This document shows, one piece after another, positions 8,186 to 17,321 of a stretch of DNA of 50,452 nt. A program made the translations under genes and the position numbers. Source of the stretch: Bacteroidales bacterium (GTDB lineage: Bacteria; Bacteroidota; Bacteroidia; Bacteroidales; F082). The notes under the pieces are model-generated. The model saw only the letters and a list, made by a program, of their open reading frames with translations, made no database searches and had not been told where the DNA came from. The stretch is taken from NCBI GenBank assembly GCA_017616735.1, contig JAFZXP010000023.1, positions 1-50,452 of the forward strand, given 5' to 3'. How positions within the stretch are numbered: position 1 is the stretch's first letter; each line of letters starts with the position of its first letter.

Positions 8186-10459
8186 ATGTATCTGATAGTC
8201 AACAAGAAAGAATTAGCACAGGACACTTTTATGATGGAAATTGAAGCGCCTCGTCTGTCGAGAGCGGCATTGCCAGGGCAGTTCCTGATTATTAAAATGA
8301 CAGAAAAAGCTGAGCGTATACCGCTCACAATCAGTGACAACGACCCTTGGAACGGCACTGTGACTATTGTTTTCAAGGCTATCGGAAAATCCACTCAGGA
8401 GATGGCAAAATACAAGGTCGGCGACACTTTCCTCGATGTTGTGGGCCCTCTCGGACGTCCTTCGGAGTTCATTCACATGTCGTACGAGGAGCGTAAGACC
8501 AAGAAATACGTGTTCATCGGCGGCGGCGTGGGTATCGCCCCAATCTTCCCGCAGGTGAAATGGTTGTATCATAACGGCGTGAAAGCCGACGTCATTATTG
8601 GCGCACGTACTCACAGCCTCCTTGTTTACGAAGATGAACTTTCGTCAATGTCAAATCTTTACGTCATAACAGATGACGGTTCTTCAGAATATAAAGGTGT
8701 TGTCACCGATATGCTGCAACGTCTTGTGGATGAAGGCAATCACTACGACGAGTGCATAGCCATTGGCCCTATGATCATGATGAAGTTTGTGAGCCAACTT
8801 GCTCAGAAACTCAACATCAAGTGTACAGTGTCAATGAATGCTTTGATGGTTGACGGAACAGGTATGTGCGGTGCCTGCCGTATCAGCGTGGGTGGCCAGA
8901 CCAAGTTCACTTGCGTCGACGGTCCTGAGTTTGACGGCGCTAAGGTTGACTTCGCTGAGGCAATGAAACGTCAGTCGATGTACAACAACGTGGTTGAGCA
9001 CAAACAGCTTGAAAACGAAGAGAAAGCCGAAGGTCATAAATGCCATGTGGGCGGCATACTCGACGAGCCTCGCGACAAGAAACATCGTGTGAAAATCACC
9101 GAGCAAGATCCGCTGGTGCGTGCTCACAATTTCGACGAAGTTTGCTTAGGCTACACAGCCGACGAAGCCATTGTGGAGGCTCAACGCTGCTTGCAGTGCG
9201 GTCGTCCTCAGTGCGTGACAGGCTGCCCGGTCAATATCAACATCCCTGGCTTTATTAAAAAGGTGTCGGAAGGCGACTTCCTCGGTGCCGCACAAGTCAT
9301 TGATCAGGATTCAGCGTTGCCGGCAGTTTGCGGCCGTGTGTGTCCGCAGGAGACTCAGTGCGAAGGCAAGTGCGTGATGGGAGTGAAGTTTGAGCCTATC
9401 GCCATCGGAAAACTCGAGCGTTTTGTTGGCGACTGGTCACGTGAGAACAATATCAGCCTTGTTAAACCAATCAAGAAGAACGGTAAGCGTGTGGCTGTCA
9501 TCGGTTCAGGCCCTTCAGGCTTGACCTGCGCCAAAGAATTGTTGGTGCGCGGCTACGACGTAACAGTGTTCGAGGCATTGCACGAGTTCGGCGGCGTGTT
9601 GGCTTACGGTATCCCATCGTTCCGTCTGCCGAAAGAGACTGTCGTGCGTCACGAGGTTGAAAACGTGATGCGTTTGGGCGGTCACTTCTTCAAAGATGTG
9701 GTCATCGGTCGTACCGCTTCAATCGAGTCGTTGATGAAAGACGAACATTTCGATGCAGTGTTCATCGGCTCTGGCGCCGGTCTGCCGAAGTTCATGAACA
9801 TCCCGGGCGAGAACCTCTGCGGTGTCGTTTCAGCCAACGAGTTCTTGACAAGAAATAACTTGCTTTTCGCATATAAAGAAGGCTTCGAAACACCTAACTA
9901 CGTAGGTAAGAAGGTGGCTGTGGTCGGCGGTGGTAACGTTGCAATGGACGCTGCCCGTACAGCTTTGCGTCTGGGTGCCGACGTGCATATAGTGTATCGT
10001 CGTTCAGAGGCTGAGCTTCCGGCACGTGCCGAAGAGGTGCATCACGCCAAGGAAGAAGGCATACAGTTCGACCTGCTCTGCAATCCAGTCGAGATTCTTG
10101 GCAACGAAGATGGCTGGGTTAATGGCATGAAGTGCGTGAAGATGGGTCTTGGCGAGCCTGACGCTTCAGGTCGTCGTCGTCCGGTCGAAATCAAGGGCTC
10201 GGAATTTATACTCGATGTCGACATGGTTATCATGGCACTCGGTACATCGCCTAACCCGTTGATCTTCCGAACAACTCCGGGTTTGAACGCCGACAAGCAC
10301 GGCTGTATCATCGCCAACGACAACGGTCGTACCACACGTAACGGTGTTTATGCCGGTGGTGACGCGGTGAGTGGCGCAGCCACGGTTATCTTGGCAATGG
10401 GAGCCGGAAAGAAGGCGGCGAAGGCCATTGATGAGTATCTCCGAGGGGAGATGATGTAG
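8186..10459 (+). CDS. Fused NfnA-NfnB type NADPH:ferredoxin oxidoreductase (electron-bifurcating transhydrogenase/sulfide dehydrogenase family)
   Basis: A 757-residue protein. Residues 1-285 are an NfnA/SudB-like ferredoxin reductase: FAD motif RIPLTISD, NAD site FIGGGVGIAPIFPQ, and a [2Fe-2S] site (MCGACRIS ... FTC). Residues about 295-757 are an NfnB/SudA/GltD-like flavoprotein: cysteine motifs CLQCGRPQCVTGCP and CGRVCPQETQCEGKC for [4Fe-4S] clusters, the first FAD motif AVIGSGPSGLTCAKEL, an NAD(P) motif AVVGGGNVAMDAARTA, and the closing GDAVSGAATVI. Related systems couple NADH, ferredoxin and NADPH; databases often name this fusion 'dihydroorotate dehydrogenase electron transfer subunit/glutamate synthase', which is misleading since no GltB or PyrD accompanies it here. 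In two-gene systems the halves are separate subunits. Cytoplasmic. Monocistronic: own promoter and downstream hairpin. Confidence 0.9.
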   Translation: MYLIVNKKELAQDTFMMEIEAPRLSRAALPGQFLIIKMTEKAERIPLTISDNDPWNGTVTIVFKAIGKSTQEMAKYKVGDTFLDVVGPLGRPSEFIHMSYEERKTKKYVFIGGGVGIAPIFPQVKWLYHNGVKADVIIGARTHSLLVYEDELSSMSNLYVITDDGSSEYKGVVTDMLQRLVDEGNHYDECIAIGPMIMMKFVSQLAQKLNIKCTVSMNALMVDGTGMCGACRISVGGQTKFTCVDGPEFDGAKVDFAEAMKRQSMYNNVVEHKQLENEEKAEGHKCHVGGILDEPRDKKHRVKITEQDPLVRAHNFDEVCLGYTADEAIVEAQRCLQCGRPQCVTGCPVNINIPGFIKKVSEGDFLGAAQVIDQDSALPAVCGRVCPQETQCEGKCVMGVKFEPIAIGKLERFVGDWSRENNISLVKPIKKNGKRVAVIGSGPSGLTCAKELLVRGYDVTVFEALHEFGGVLAYGIPSFRLPKETVVRHEVENVMRLGGHFFKDVVIGRTASIESLMKDEHFDAVFIGSGAGLPKFMNIPGENLCGVVSANEFLTRNNLLFAYKEGFETPNYVGKKVAVVGGGNVAMDAARTALRLGADVHIVYRRSEAELPARAEEVHHAKEEGIQFDLLCNPVEILGNEDGWVNGMKCVKMGLGEPDASGRRRPVEIKGSEFILDVDMVIMALGTSPNPLIFRTTPGLNADKHGCIIANDNGRTTRNGVYAGGDAVSGAATVILAMGAGKKAAKAIDEYLRGEMM

Positions 10460-10463
10460 TCAT

Positions 10464-10505
10464 CAGTTGACAGTTGACAGTTGACAGTTGACAGTTGACA
10501 ATTAA
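10464..10505 (+). repeat. Heptanucleotide tandem array (CAGTTGA x5 plus a degenerate copy)
   Basis: Five perfect CAGTTGA units at 10464-10498 are followed by CAATTAA. The array forms much of the left arm of the hairpin at 10487-10560. Similar 7-base-period AGTT arrays lie at 33156-33190 and, inverted, at 28699-28719. Confidence 0.9.
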
Positions 10506-10566
10506 CAGTTATTAGTTTTCTCGTAGATTAACTGATAACTGTAAACTGTTAACTGTTAACTTTTTT
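10487..10566 (+). terminator. Long imperfect hairpin with T-tract after the transhydrogenase gene
   Basis: Two 31-base arms (10487-10517 and 10530-10560) match at about 26 positions, several mismatches being G-U wobble in RNA, around a 12-base loop. Six T follow immediately. It could end transcription of the transhydrogenase gene before the riboswitch, but the heptamer-derived arm suggests it arose from repeats. Confidence 0.55.
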
Positions 10567-10600
10567 AATAAAAAAGTATTCTTATTTCAAAAATAATTAC

Positions 10601-10608
10601 TACTTTTG
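10601..10608 (+). promoter_or_regulatory. -7 promoter element of the cobalamin-uptake operon
   Basis: TACTTTTG followed by C fits TAnnTTTG. Transcription would begin within a few bases of the riboswitch P1 stem at 10615. Confidence 0.6.
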
Positions 10609-10614
10609 CAATCG

Positions 10615-10774
10615 ATTTCAGGTGCCTTTTATAAGGCCCAACAGGGAATCGGGTGAGAACCCCGGACAGTTCCCGCTGCTGTAAACTCTTGCAGCGCCTG
10701 CAGATGTCACTGTTTATCCCATATAAACGGGAAGACGCCGGCGTACGGAGTGAGTCAGAAGACCTGCCTGAAAT
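10615..10774 (+). ncRNA. Cobalamin (B12) riboswitch
   Basis: The landmarks of the cobalamin aptamer occur in order: GGTGCC, AGGGAATCGGGTGAGAACC, CCGGACAGTTCCCGCTGCTGTAA, the B12-box-like GTCACTG, GGGAAGACGCCGG, and GAGTCAGAAGACCTGCC. An 8-bp P1 stem closes the element (10615-10622 with 10767-10774). A small hairpin with arms GACT/AGTC at 10789-10807, close to the start codon at 10828, is a candidate for the L5-L13 partner and translation control; no T-tract terminator follows, so control is probably at initiation of translation. The downstream genes, a BtuB-like receptor and a BtuG-like lipoprotein, agree with the ligand. Confidence 0.95.
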
Positions 10775-10827
10775 CAAAGACAAAATGAGACTTTCGGGAT
10801 AAGAGTCGGTCGGAAATTCAGAGAAAA

Positions 10828-12714
10828 ATGAAGAAATTGTGTGTAATGCTGTTTCTTGGTATGTCCGTTGCCTTAATGGCACAGGATACTATCATGCTGC
10901 AGACCGTCGAGGTCAACGCCGACGCGATACGGCGTAACCAGGCGGAACAGGCCATGGAACGCAAGATGGACACCGCTCTGCTGAAACGTCTCAACACAAT
11001 CACCATGTCGCAGCTGCTCATCCAGCACAGCCCCGTCTTCATCAAGACGTACGGCCCTGGCGGTGTGGCGACGGCATCGTTTCGTGGCACCACTGCTAGC
11101 CACACACTTGTGTTGTGGAACGGATTCCAACTCAATGCGCCTACACTCGGTCAGGTTGACTTCAGCACCATTCCTGTGTTTATGACCGAACAGGTCGCAT
11201 TGAAGTGGGGTAGCGGCACTTCGGCCAACAGCGGCGGCCTTGGCGGAACGGTCAACATCGAGAACACTCAGCATTTCGGGGAGGGATTGCTCCTCGATCT
11301 GAAACAGACCTACGGCAGTTTCAATTCTTTCGGCTCTTACATTACTGCCGGTTATTCATGGGCGAGTCACCTGTTGCGGGTGAAGGCTTATCGTACATCG
11401 AGTGACAACGACTTCGAGTACAACAACATAGGCGTAATCCCGCATCAGGTGATGAAGCAAAAAAACGGCGACTTTGTCGACTACGGTCTCATGCCGGAAT
11501 ATCAATGGCGTTTCCGTAACTCGCTGATAACCGTTGTATCTTGGAATCAGTGGAGCGACCGCAACTGCCCGCAGATAATGCCCAACGTCAATAGTAATAC
11601 AAAGGAATACACCGAAAACGGATATTCAAGAAACTTTGTTTCATATAAAACTTACTGGCAAACAGGTAAGATTGAGGTTAAATCGGCATATTTTTACGAA
11701 AAACAGCATTATTATCTGCAAACTTATGCCGATAACGGCATGCCGGCGACAACCATCAACTCGAAAAACGATGCCAACGTGTTTCACCAGATTGCCGATT
11801 TGAATCAGGATTTGTATAAGTCGTGGAAGCTTAACGCCAAGGTGCAATGGGATCACGAACAGGTGACGTCGAACAACTACGACGGCACGAAAGACCGCGA
11901 CGTGCTTTCGTTTTATGCAGCTGTGACAGGCAAGGTGGTGAAGCCGCTTGATCTGCGTCTCACATTGCGCAATGACTGGGTCGATTGGGCGTCGGCAGGA
12001 TTCTTCCCGACAGCGACGCTGTCGTATAACTCGATGTTTGTCAAAGGCTTGAAATTAAACGCGGGATATAGCCATAACTTCAGAAATCCAACTTTGAACG
12101 ACCTTTATTGGAATCCGGGAGGCAACCCCGATTTGAAGCCTGAAAACGGTCGCACCGTCGATGGAAACTTCATGTATTCAAGGAAGTTCGGAGGATTTTC
12201 GGTTGATGGTACTTTGGGCGCTTATTATTCCGAGGTCAAGGATTGGATACAATGGGTGCCGACCACATACAGATATTGGGTTCCGGAAAATGTCGCCACC
12301 GTGATTGCATACGGCGCCGAGGTTCATCTGAAATTGAATTATTTCATCAACGATTGGAATTTCTCGGTTTCGGGTAACTATGTCTACAGCCATACCACCG
12401 ACGAGAGCGGCCAGCAGTTGATTTACATCCCTTGGCATCATGCCAACGCATTCGCGGAAGTAAAATGGAAAACGTGGAACATCAACTACACTATGGAATA
12501 TTCAGGCGAGCGTAAGACCTCCATGAATGCCAATGAGTTCTATGGTTTCCGCCTGATGCCTTATACCTTGCATCATGTCGCTTTGGGCAAGCAGATCCGT
12601 AAATTCAATGTCGAGTTTAAGATAAACAACCTCACCGATGTCGACTATATGGCCGTGCTTTGGCGTGCCATGCCGGGCAGGAGTTATGAAATTAGTTTGA
12701 ACTACAAATTTTAA
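10828..12714 (+). CDS. btuB: TonB-dependent outer-membrane cobalamin receptor (BtuB-like)
   Basis: A 628-residue protein with a short signal peptide (ending ALMAQ), a TonB-box-like stretch (LQTVEVNAD), and a plug domain at about 40-150 with SFRGTTASHTLVLWNG and GGLGGTVNIENT. The rest is a beta-barrel of alternating strands, containing NPTLNDLYW and NPDLKPENG, typical of TonB-dependent receptors, and ends in an aromatic strand (YEISLNYKF). It lies directly behind a B12 riboswitch and five bases ahead of a BtuG-like lipoprotein, which makes vitamin B12 or related corrinoids the likely substrate. It has no SusC-type N-terminal carboxypeptidase-like extension, as expected for BtuB rather than a glycan receptor. 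Confidence 0.9.
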   Translation: MKKLCVMLFLGMSVALMAQDTIMLQTVEVNADAIRRNQAEQAMERKMDTALLKRLNTITMSQLLIQHSPVFIKTYGPGGVATASFRGTTASHTLVLWNGFQLNAPTLGQVDFSTIPVFMTEQVALKWGSGTSANSGGLGGTVNIENTQHFGEGLLLDLKQTYGSFNSFGSYITAGYSWASHLLRVKAYRTSSDNDFEYNNIGVIPHQVMKQKNGDFVDYGLMPEYQWRFRNSLITVVSWNQWSDRNCPQIMPNVNSNTKEYTENGYSRNFVSYKTYWQTGKIEVKSAYFYEKQHYYLQTYADNGMPATTINSKNDANVFHQIADLNQDLYKSWKLNAKVQWDHEQVTSNNYDGTKDRDVLSFYAAVTGKVVKPLDLRLTLRNDWVDWASAGFFPTATLSYNSMFVKGLKLNAGYSHNFRNPTLNDLYWNPGGNPDLKPENGRTVDGNFMYSRKFGGFSVDGTLGAYYSEVKDWIQWVPTTYRYWVPENVATVIAYGAEVHLKLNYFINDWNFSVSGNYVYSHTTDESGQQLIYIPWHHANAFAEVKWKTWNINYTMEYSGERKTSMNANEFYGFRLMPYTLHHVALGKQIRKFNVEFKINNLTDVDYMAVLWRAMPGRSYEISLNYKF

Positions 12715-12719
12715 TAATT

Positions 12720-13787
12720 ATGAAGAATAAACTGTTAATTTTAGGTTTTGCAATTGCGATAGCATTTGCTTCATGCAGCAAAAAAGACAATCCGCAGCCG
12801 GCTCCGCAACCGACGACAAAAGGCTTGTTTATCTCGAATGAGGGTACGTTTACCTATGCTAATTCGTCGCTATCATATTATGACAAAGAGGCAGACACTG
12901 TTGCTAACAACTTGTTTTTCAGAGTGAATGGTGCGCCAATCGGTGATGTGGCGCAGTCACTCACTATCATCGGCAACGACTTGTACATCGTAGTCAATAA
13001 CAGTAAGTACATTTACAAGGTTGATGCACAGACGATTCTTTACAAAGCTAAAATAATTGGATTCACATCGCCTAGATATATGCTTCCTGTCGGTAACAAC
13101 AAAGCGTATGTCTCCGATTTGGCATCTCCAGGTCTTTGGTCGCTGGATCTTGTCACTTATGCCAAAACATTGATTAATACTGGAAAAACAACCGAATGTA
13201 TGGTTAAGATCAACAATGAGGTGTTTGTATCAAATTGGTCAAAATCTTATGTTGATTTTGAAAATAATACAGTGCAAGTTATTGATTGTGTGAATGATGC
13301 ACTCGTTGATGAGATTGAGGTGGCTCGTGAGCCAAAAGCGATGGTTGTCGATAAAAACAATAATATCTGGGTGATTTGCAACGGCGGTTGGGATCCTACA
13401 GTTGGTCAAGATCCTGCTTTGATATGTATAAACCCTGCAACACGTGAAATCGTAAAACGTTTCGATTTTACTCCAGGCGTTGATTCACCTGATGGTCTGG
13501 CCATTGACGGAACAGGGGAGAACGTGTTTTTCATGAATGGAGGCTATGGTACACTCAATGTTTACAAAATGTCGGTCGATGCCACAGAACTTCCTGAAGC
13601 TGCATTCATTATGTCAGAAGGCCGACTCTTTTACGGTATAAAAGTTGATCCGCAAAACGGCGACATTTACTTGACTGATGCCAAGAACTATGTCCAAAAC
13701 GGCGATCTTCTGCACTATTCAGCAGAAGGCGAGCTTCTCGGCACATTCACACTCGGCATAATCCCGAGCTATATGCTTTTCAATTAA
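12720..13787 (+). CDS. Surface lipoprotein with YncE-like/DUF5074 beta-propeller, BtuG-like
   Basis: A 355-residue lipoprotein: signal sequence with lipobox FASC (Cys19), then SKKDNPQPAPQP, a short linker before the fold. The body shows repeated strand motifs of a YncE-type propeller (GLFISNEGTFTYANSSLSYYD, YVSDLASPGLWSLDL, VQVIDCVNDALVDEIEVA, PDGLAIDGTGENVFFMNGG, GDIYLTDAKNYVQNG). In Bacteroides, BtuG is a lipoprotein of this fold and size that binds cobalamin very tightly and caps BtuB; gene order, riboswitch and fold all fit, so the same role is inferred. Translation probably couples to btuB (five-base gap). A strong terminator follows. Confidence 0.82.
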   Translation: MKNKLLILGFAIAIAFASCSKKDNPQPAPQPTTKGLFISNEGTFTYANSSLSYYDKEADTVANNLFFRVNGAPIGDVAQSLTIIGNDLYIVVNNSKYIYKVDAQTILYKAKIIGFTSPRYMLPVGNNKAYVSDLASPGLWSLDLVTYAKTLINTGKTTECMVKINNEVFVSNWSKSYVDFENNTVQVIDCVNDALVDEIEVAREPKAMVVDKNNNIWVICNGGWDPTVGQDPALICINPATREIVKRFDFTPGVDSPDGLAIDGTGENVFFMNGGYGTLNVYKMSVDATELPEAAFIMSEGRLFYGIKVDPQNGDIYLTDAKNYVQNGDLLHYSAEGELLGTFTLGIIPSYMLFN

Positions 13788-13809
13788 TATAATCCTAATT
13801 TGCTCGAGT

Positions 13810-13844
13810 GCGGCGGCCGTACGGCCGCCGCCCACTTTTTTTTT
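13810..13844 (+). terminator. Intrinsic terminator of the btuB operon
   Basis: A perfect 22-base GC palindrome (arms GCGGCGGCCG and CGGCCGCCGC, centre TA) at 13810-13831 is followed, after CCAC, by nine T. Confidence 0.92.
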
Positions 13845-13872
13845 GTCATTCCGACCGAAGTGGAGTAGACTC
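13845..13872 (+). repeat. Family A dispersed repeat, copy 1 (intergenic, short)
   Basis: GTCATTCCGACCGAAGTGGAGT and flanking bases match the GTCATTTCGACCG...AGTGGAG core seen at six other places in the window. It lies between the btuB-operon terminator and the frd promoter. Confidence 0.65.
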
Positions 13873-13919
13873 TATATAAAAATTCGTGTTTTCTTCATGT
13901 GATTTTAAAGAATTTTTCG

Positions 13920-13927
13920 TATTTTTG
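13920..13927 (+). promoter_or_regulatory. -7 promoter element of the frd operon
   Basis: TATTTTTG fits TAnnTTTG and lies 25 bases before the ATG at 13953, inside an otherwise open upstream extension. This supports the 13953 start. Confidence 0.55.
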
Positions 13928-13952
13928 TAGCTTGTATTTAAAACATCCTGTA

Positions 13953-14606
13953 ATGTACAAAAAAGGTCTTTCCTCAATTACGAAAAAGCTTATTATGGCT
14001 ATAACCGGCGGCGGTTTGGTGTTCTTTCTGCTGTTCCATGGAGCCATGAATGTGGTGTCAATTATATCGGAGGACGGGTATCGCTGGATTTGCGAGTTTT
14101 TAGGCGCCAACTGGTATGCTCTGGTCGGTACGATGGGGCTTGCCCTTCTGGTGGCGCTGCATCTCATCTATGCCTTTATCCTCTCTTATCAGAATTTCAG
14201 GGCTCGCGGCCGTCAGCGTTATGCCGTGAACGAACGTCCCGAAGGCGTGTCGTGGGCATCGAAAAACATGCTTGCTTTGGGCGCGTTCATATTGTTCGGC
14301 CTCGCTTTTCATCTTTATGATTTCTGGTCGAAGATGCAGCTTGCCGAAATCAAGGGCGGTGCTCCGGTTGACGGCATCGATCAGATAAAATTCATCTTTT
14401 CGCACAACTACTTCAGCGTGATGTATCTGCTTTGGCTTGTCGCGATATGGTTCCACCTGTCGCACGGAATCGCCAGCGTGATGCAGTCGATAGGGTGGAA
14501 CAATCATGTGTGGCAGCGCCGCATCGAATGGCTCGGCAACTTCTTTGCCATCATCATAGTGCTTATGTTTGCCTCAGTTGTAATTTATTATTGGTTAATT
14601 GTTTAG
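13953..14606 (+). CDS. frdC: Fumarate reductase/succinate dehydrogenase cytochrome b subunit
   Basis: A 217-residue membrane protein starting [21 protein letters not shown]; an open extension to 13899 lies ahead of the promoter. It has five hydrophobic helices, as in B-type (two-haem) succinate:quinone oxidoreductases, with histidines inside or at helix ends ([32 protein letters not shown]) that are likely haem ligands. It anchors FrdAB to the membrane and exchanges electrons with menaquinone. First gene of frdCAB; the flavoprotein start codon lies one base after its stop. In anaerobic Bacteroidales this complex mainly reduces fumarate, giving succinate and propionate. Confidence 0.9.
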   Translation: MYKKGLSSITKKLIMAITGGGLVFFLLFHGAMNVVSIISEDGYRWICEFLGANWYALVGTMGLALLVALHLIYAFILSYQNFRARGRQRYAVNERPEGVSWASKNMLALGAFILFGLAFHLYDFWSKMQLAEIKGGAPVDGIDQIKFIFSHNYFSVMYLLWLVAIWFHLSHGIASVMQSIGWNNHVWQRRIEWLGNFFAIIIVLMFASVVIYYWLIV

Positions 14607-14607
14607 T

Positions 14608-16542
14608 ATGGAATTAAACTCAAAGATACCCGCAGGTCCGCTTTCGGAAAAATGGACAAAATATAAAAACGAGCAGAAACTCGTTAATCCGGCCAATAAA
14701 CGTAAGCTTGACATCATAGTGGTGGGCACCGGCCTGGCTGGCGCTTCGGCCGCTGCCTCGTTTGGCGAGATGGGCTTCAATGTGAAGGTGTTCTGCATTC
14801 AGGACAGCCCTCGTCGCGCCCACAGCATAGCCGCGCAAGGCGGAATAAACGCTGCCAAAAACTATCCAAACGACGGTGACAGCGTGCAACGTCTGTTCAA
14901 CGACACGGTCAAAGGAGGCGACTATCGTGCTCGTGAGGCCAATGTGTATCGTTTGGCCGAGGTTAGCAACAGTATTATTGACCAATGCGTCGCTCAAGGC
15001 GTTCCTTTCGCCCGTGAATACAGCGGACTGCTCGCCAACCGTTCTTTCGGCGGCGCACAGGTGTCGAGAACTTTCTATGCTAAAGGCCAGACCGGTCAGC
15101 AGCTGCTGCTCGGCGCCTACGGAGCCTTGAGCAAAGAGGTGGAGAAGGGAACTGTGAAGATGTATGCCCGCCGCGAGATGATGGATGTGGTGGTTGTTGA
15201 CGGACGTGCCCGCGGAATCATCGTCAGAAATCTTGTGACTGGCGAGCTCGAGCGCTATTCGGCTCATGCTGTGGTGGTGGCAACGGGTGGTTACGGACGT
15301 GTGTTCTTCCTTTCAACCAACGCTATGTCGTCGAACGGATCGGCAATCTGGCAATGCTACAAAAAAGGCGCTTGCATGGCCAACCCTTGTTTTACTCAGA
15401 TTCACCCGACATGCATTCCGGTTCACGGCGACTATCAGTCGAAGCTTACTCTGATGAGCGAGTCGCTGCGCAACGACGGCCGAATCTGGGTGCCGAAAGA
15501 CGATGAAAAAGCGCGCTTGTTGCGTGAAGGCAAGATCAAAGCCACCGATATTCCTGAACAGGAGCGTGATTATTACCTTGAGCGTCGCTATCCGGCTTTT
15601 GGCAATCTGGTGCCACGTGACGTGGCTTCGCGTGCGGCCAAGGAGCGTTGCGATGCCGGTTATGGTGTCAACAATACTGGTCGTGCCGTATATCTCGATT
15701 TCAAAGAAGCCATCCAACGTCTTGGCCGTCAGGCTGTTGAAGAAAAATATGGCAATCTTTTCGAAATGTACGAACGCATAGTCGACGAGAACCCTTACGT
15801 CACCCCGATGATGATTTATCCGGCTGTTCACTACACTATGGGCGGCCTTTGGGTTGACTATGAGCTGCAGACAACGGTGAAAGGCTTGTTTGCTGCAGGT
15901 GAGGCCAACTTCTCCGACCACGGTGCCAACCGTCTTGGAGCCTCGGCATTGATGCAGGGGTTGTCGGACGGATATTTCATTCTGCCCTACACCATGCAGA
16001 ACTATCTGGCCGATCAAATCAATGTGCCAAGATTCTCAACCGATTTGCCCGAGTTTGTGGAGGCTGAAAAAGCGGTGCGTCAGAAGATAGACAAGTTGAT
16101 TTCGATAAAAGGCAACGAGACAGCCGATATGATACACCGCCGCTTGGGAAGGATTATGTGGGAAAAGGTCGGTATGGAACGTACCGAACAGGGCTTGAAG
16201 GAGGCTATCGACGAGATTAAGCAGTTGCGTCAGGAGTTCTGGCAGCATATTAGAGTGCCTGAAGTCGAAGGCATGAATACTGAGCTTGAGAAAGCCCTGC
16301 GTGTGGCCGATTTCCTCGAGATGGGCGAACTCATCGCACGCGACGCCCTCATGCGTAACGAGTCGTGTGGCGGTCACTTCCGTGCCGAGCACCAAACAGC
16401 CGACGGCGAGGCTCAGCGTGACGATGAAAACTACGCTTTTGTAGCCGCATACGAATATAAAGGCGTTGATAATGAGCCGATACTTCATAAAGAAGAGCTC
16501 AAATTTGAAAATGTTGAATTAAAACAGCGTAATTACAAGTAA
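14608..16542 (+). CDS. frdA: Fumarate reductase/succinate dehydrogenase flavoprotein subunit
   Basis: A 644-residue protein. Start taken at ATG 14608, one base after the frdC stop; an upstream TTG at 14599 is less likely. The N-terminal FAD-binding motif is [19 protein letters not shown], and [12 protein letters not shown] is the region around the covalent FAD histidine. Substrate-binding and catalytic landmarks include [23 protein letters not shown] and [14 protein letters not shown]. The C-terminal helical domain includes [13 protein letters not shown]. Length and order (C-A-B) match the Bacteroides enzyme. Cytoplasmic face of the membrane; interconverts succinate and fumarate with FrdB and FrdC. 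Overlaps frdB by one base (TAATG). Confidence 0.95.
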   Translation: MELNSKIPAGPLSEKWTKYKNEQKLVNPANKRKLDIIVVGTGLAGASAAASFGEMGFNVKVFCIQDSPRRAHSIAAQGGINAAKNYPNDGDSVQRLFNDTVKGGDYRAREANVYRLAEVSNSIIDQCVAQGVPFAREYSGLLANRSFGGAQVSRTFYAKGQTGQQLLLGAYGALSKEVEKGTVKMYARREMMDVVVVDGRARGIIVRNLVTGELERYSAHAVVVATGGYGRVFFLSTNAMSSNGSAIWQCYKKGACMANPCFTQIHPTCIPVHGDYQSKLTLMSESLRNDGRIWVPKDDEKARLLREGKIKATDIPEQERDYYLERRYPAFGNLVPRDVASRAAKERCDAGYGVNNTGRAVYLDFKEAIQRLGRQAVEEKYGNLFEMYERIVDENPYVTPMMIYPAVHYTMGGLWVDYELQTTVKGLFAAGEANFSDHGANRLGASALMQGLSDGYFILPYTMQNYLADQINVPRFSTDLPEFVEAEKAVRQKIDKLISIKGNETADMIHRRLGRIMWEKVGMERTEQGLKEAIDEIKQLRQEFWQHIRVPEVEGMNTELEKALRVADFLEMGELIARDALMRNESCGGHFRAEHQTADGEAQRDDENYAFVAAYEYKGVDNEPILHKEELKFENVELKQRNYK

Positions 16543-17297
16543 TGAATATAAAACTCAAAATCTGGCGCCAGCGCAATGCTTCTTCAAAAGGTAAATTCGT
16601 TGAATATCAATTGAATAATGTCCCGGCTGAAGCCTCGTTCCTTGAGATGCTCGATATTCTCAATGAGCAGCTGGTTTTGAAAGGCGAAGACCCAGTCACC
16701 TTCGACCACGATTGTCGCGAGGGCATCTGCGGAGCCTGCGGATTGTATATCAACGGGCATCCTCACGGGCGTTTTAAAAACACCACCACATGTCAGCTGC
16801 ACATGCGCAAGTTTAAGGATGGCGACACAATCACCGTGGAGCCATGGCGTTCTGAGGCATTCCCGATAATCAAGGATTTGATGGTTGACCGTTCGGCTTT
16901 GGACAATCTGATTCAGGCCGGTGGCTATATTTCGGTACATACCGGCGGTGTGCCTGATGCCAATGCTATTCCAGTCAACAAACACAATGCCGATTTGGCG
17001 ATGGATGCCGCAGCATGTATTGGTTGCGGAGCTTGCGTGGCGGCATGCAAAAACAGTAGCGCCATGCTCTTTGTCGGCGCCAAAGTGTCGCAGTTTGCCC
17101 TTTTGCCGCAAGGCGAAGTGGAGTGGGCCGACCGTGTGCAGAAAATGGTGGCTCGCATGGATGAGCTCGGATTTGGCAGCTGCACCAACACTTTTGCCTG
17201 CCAGGCTGAATGCCCGAAGGGAATCTCGGTGACAAATATCGCCCGCATGAATCGTCAGTTTTTAGCTGCAAAAATTGCCGACCCAATAGAAAAATAA
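16542..17297 (+). CDS. frdB: Fumarate reductase/succinate dehydrogenase iron-sulfur subunit
   Basis: A 251-residue protein. The N-terminal ferredoxin domain carries the [2Fe-2S] motif [15 protein letters not shown] ... CQLHM at about 65-90. The C-terminal domain has the [4Fe-4S] motif [11 protein letters not shown] and the further cysteine clusters [16 protein letters not shown], which bind the [3Fe-4S] centre. It passes electrons between the FAD of FrdA and the haems of FrdC. The start codon overlaps the frdA stop. A new promoter element begins three bases after its stop codon. Confidence 0.95.
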   Translation: MNIKLKIWRQRNASSKGKFVEYQLNNVPAEASFLEMLDILNEQLVLKGEDPVTFDHDCREGICGACGLYINGHPHGRFKNTTTCQLHMRKFKDGDTITVEPWRSEAFPIIKDLMVDRSALDNLIQAGGYISVHTGGVPDANAIPVNKHNADLAMDAAACIGCGACVAACKNSSAMLFVGAKVSQFALLPQGEVEWADRVQKMVARMDELGFGSCTNTFACQAECPKGISVTNIARMNRQFLAAKIADPIEK

Positions 17298-17299
17298 TA

Positions 17300-17307
17300 T
17301 ATATTTG
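17300..17307 (+). promoter_or_regulatory. -7 promoter element ahead of the GT4 gene
   Basis: TATATTTG followed by C, 15 bases before the GTG start at 17322. It is the only clear promoter for the following same-strand run of genes to 25678. Confidence 0.6.
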
Positions 17308-17321
17308 CAAAAATAAACTAA

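Noticed and set aside
8186-10459. Glutamate synthase small subunit or dihydroorotate dehydrogenase electron-transfer subunit
   Set aside because: The two halves occur as one NfnAB-like chain with no gltB or pyrD nearby.
10464-10505. CRISPR-like array
   Set aside because: The 7-base units are directly contiguous with no spacers, so this is a tandem repeat.
15313-16017. Long antisense frame (234 codons) within frdA
   Set aside because: It is complementary to conserved FrdA coding sequence, with no promoter or family resemblance.
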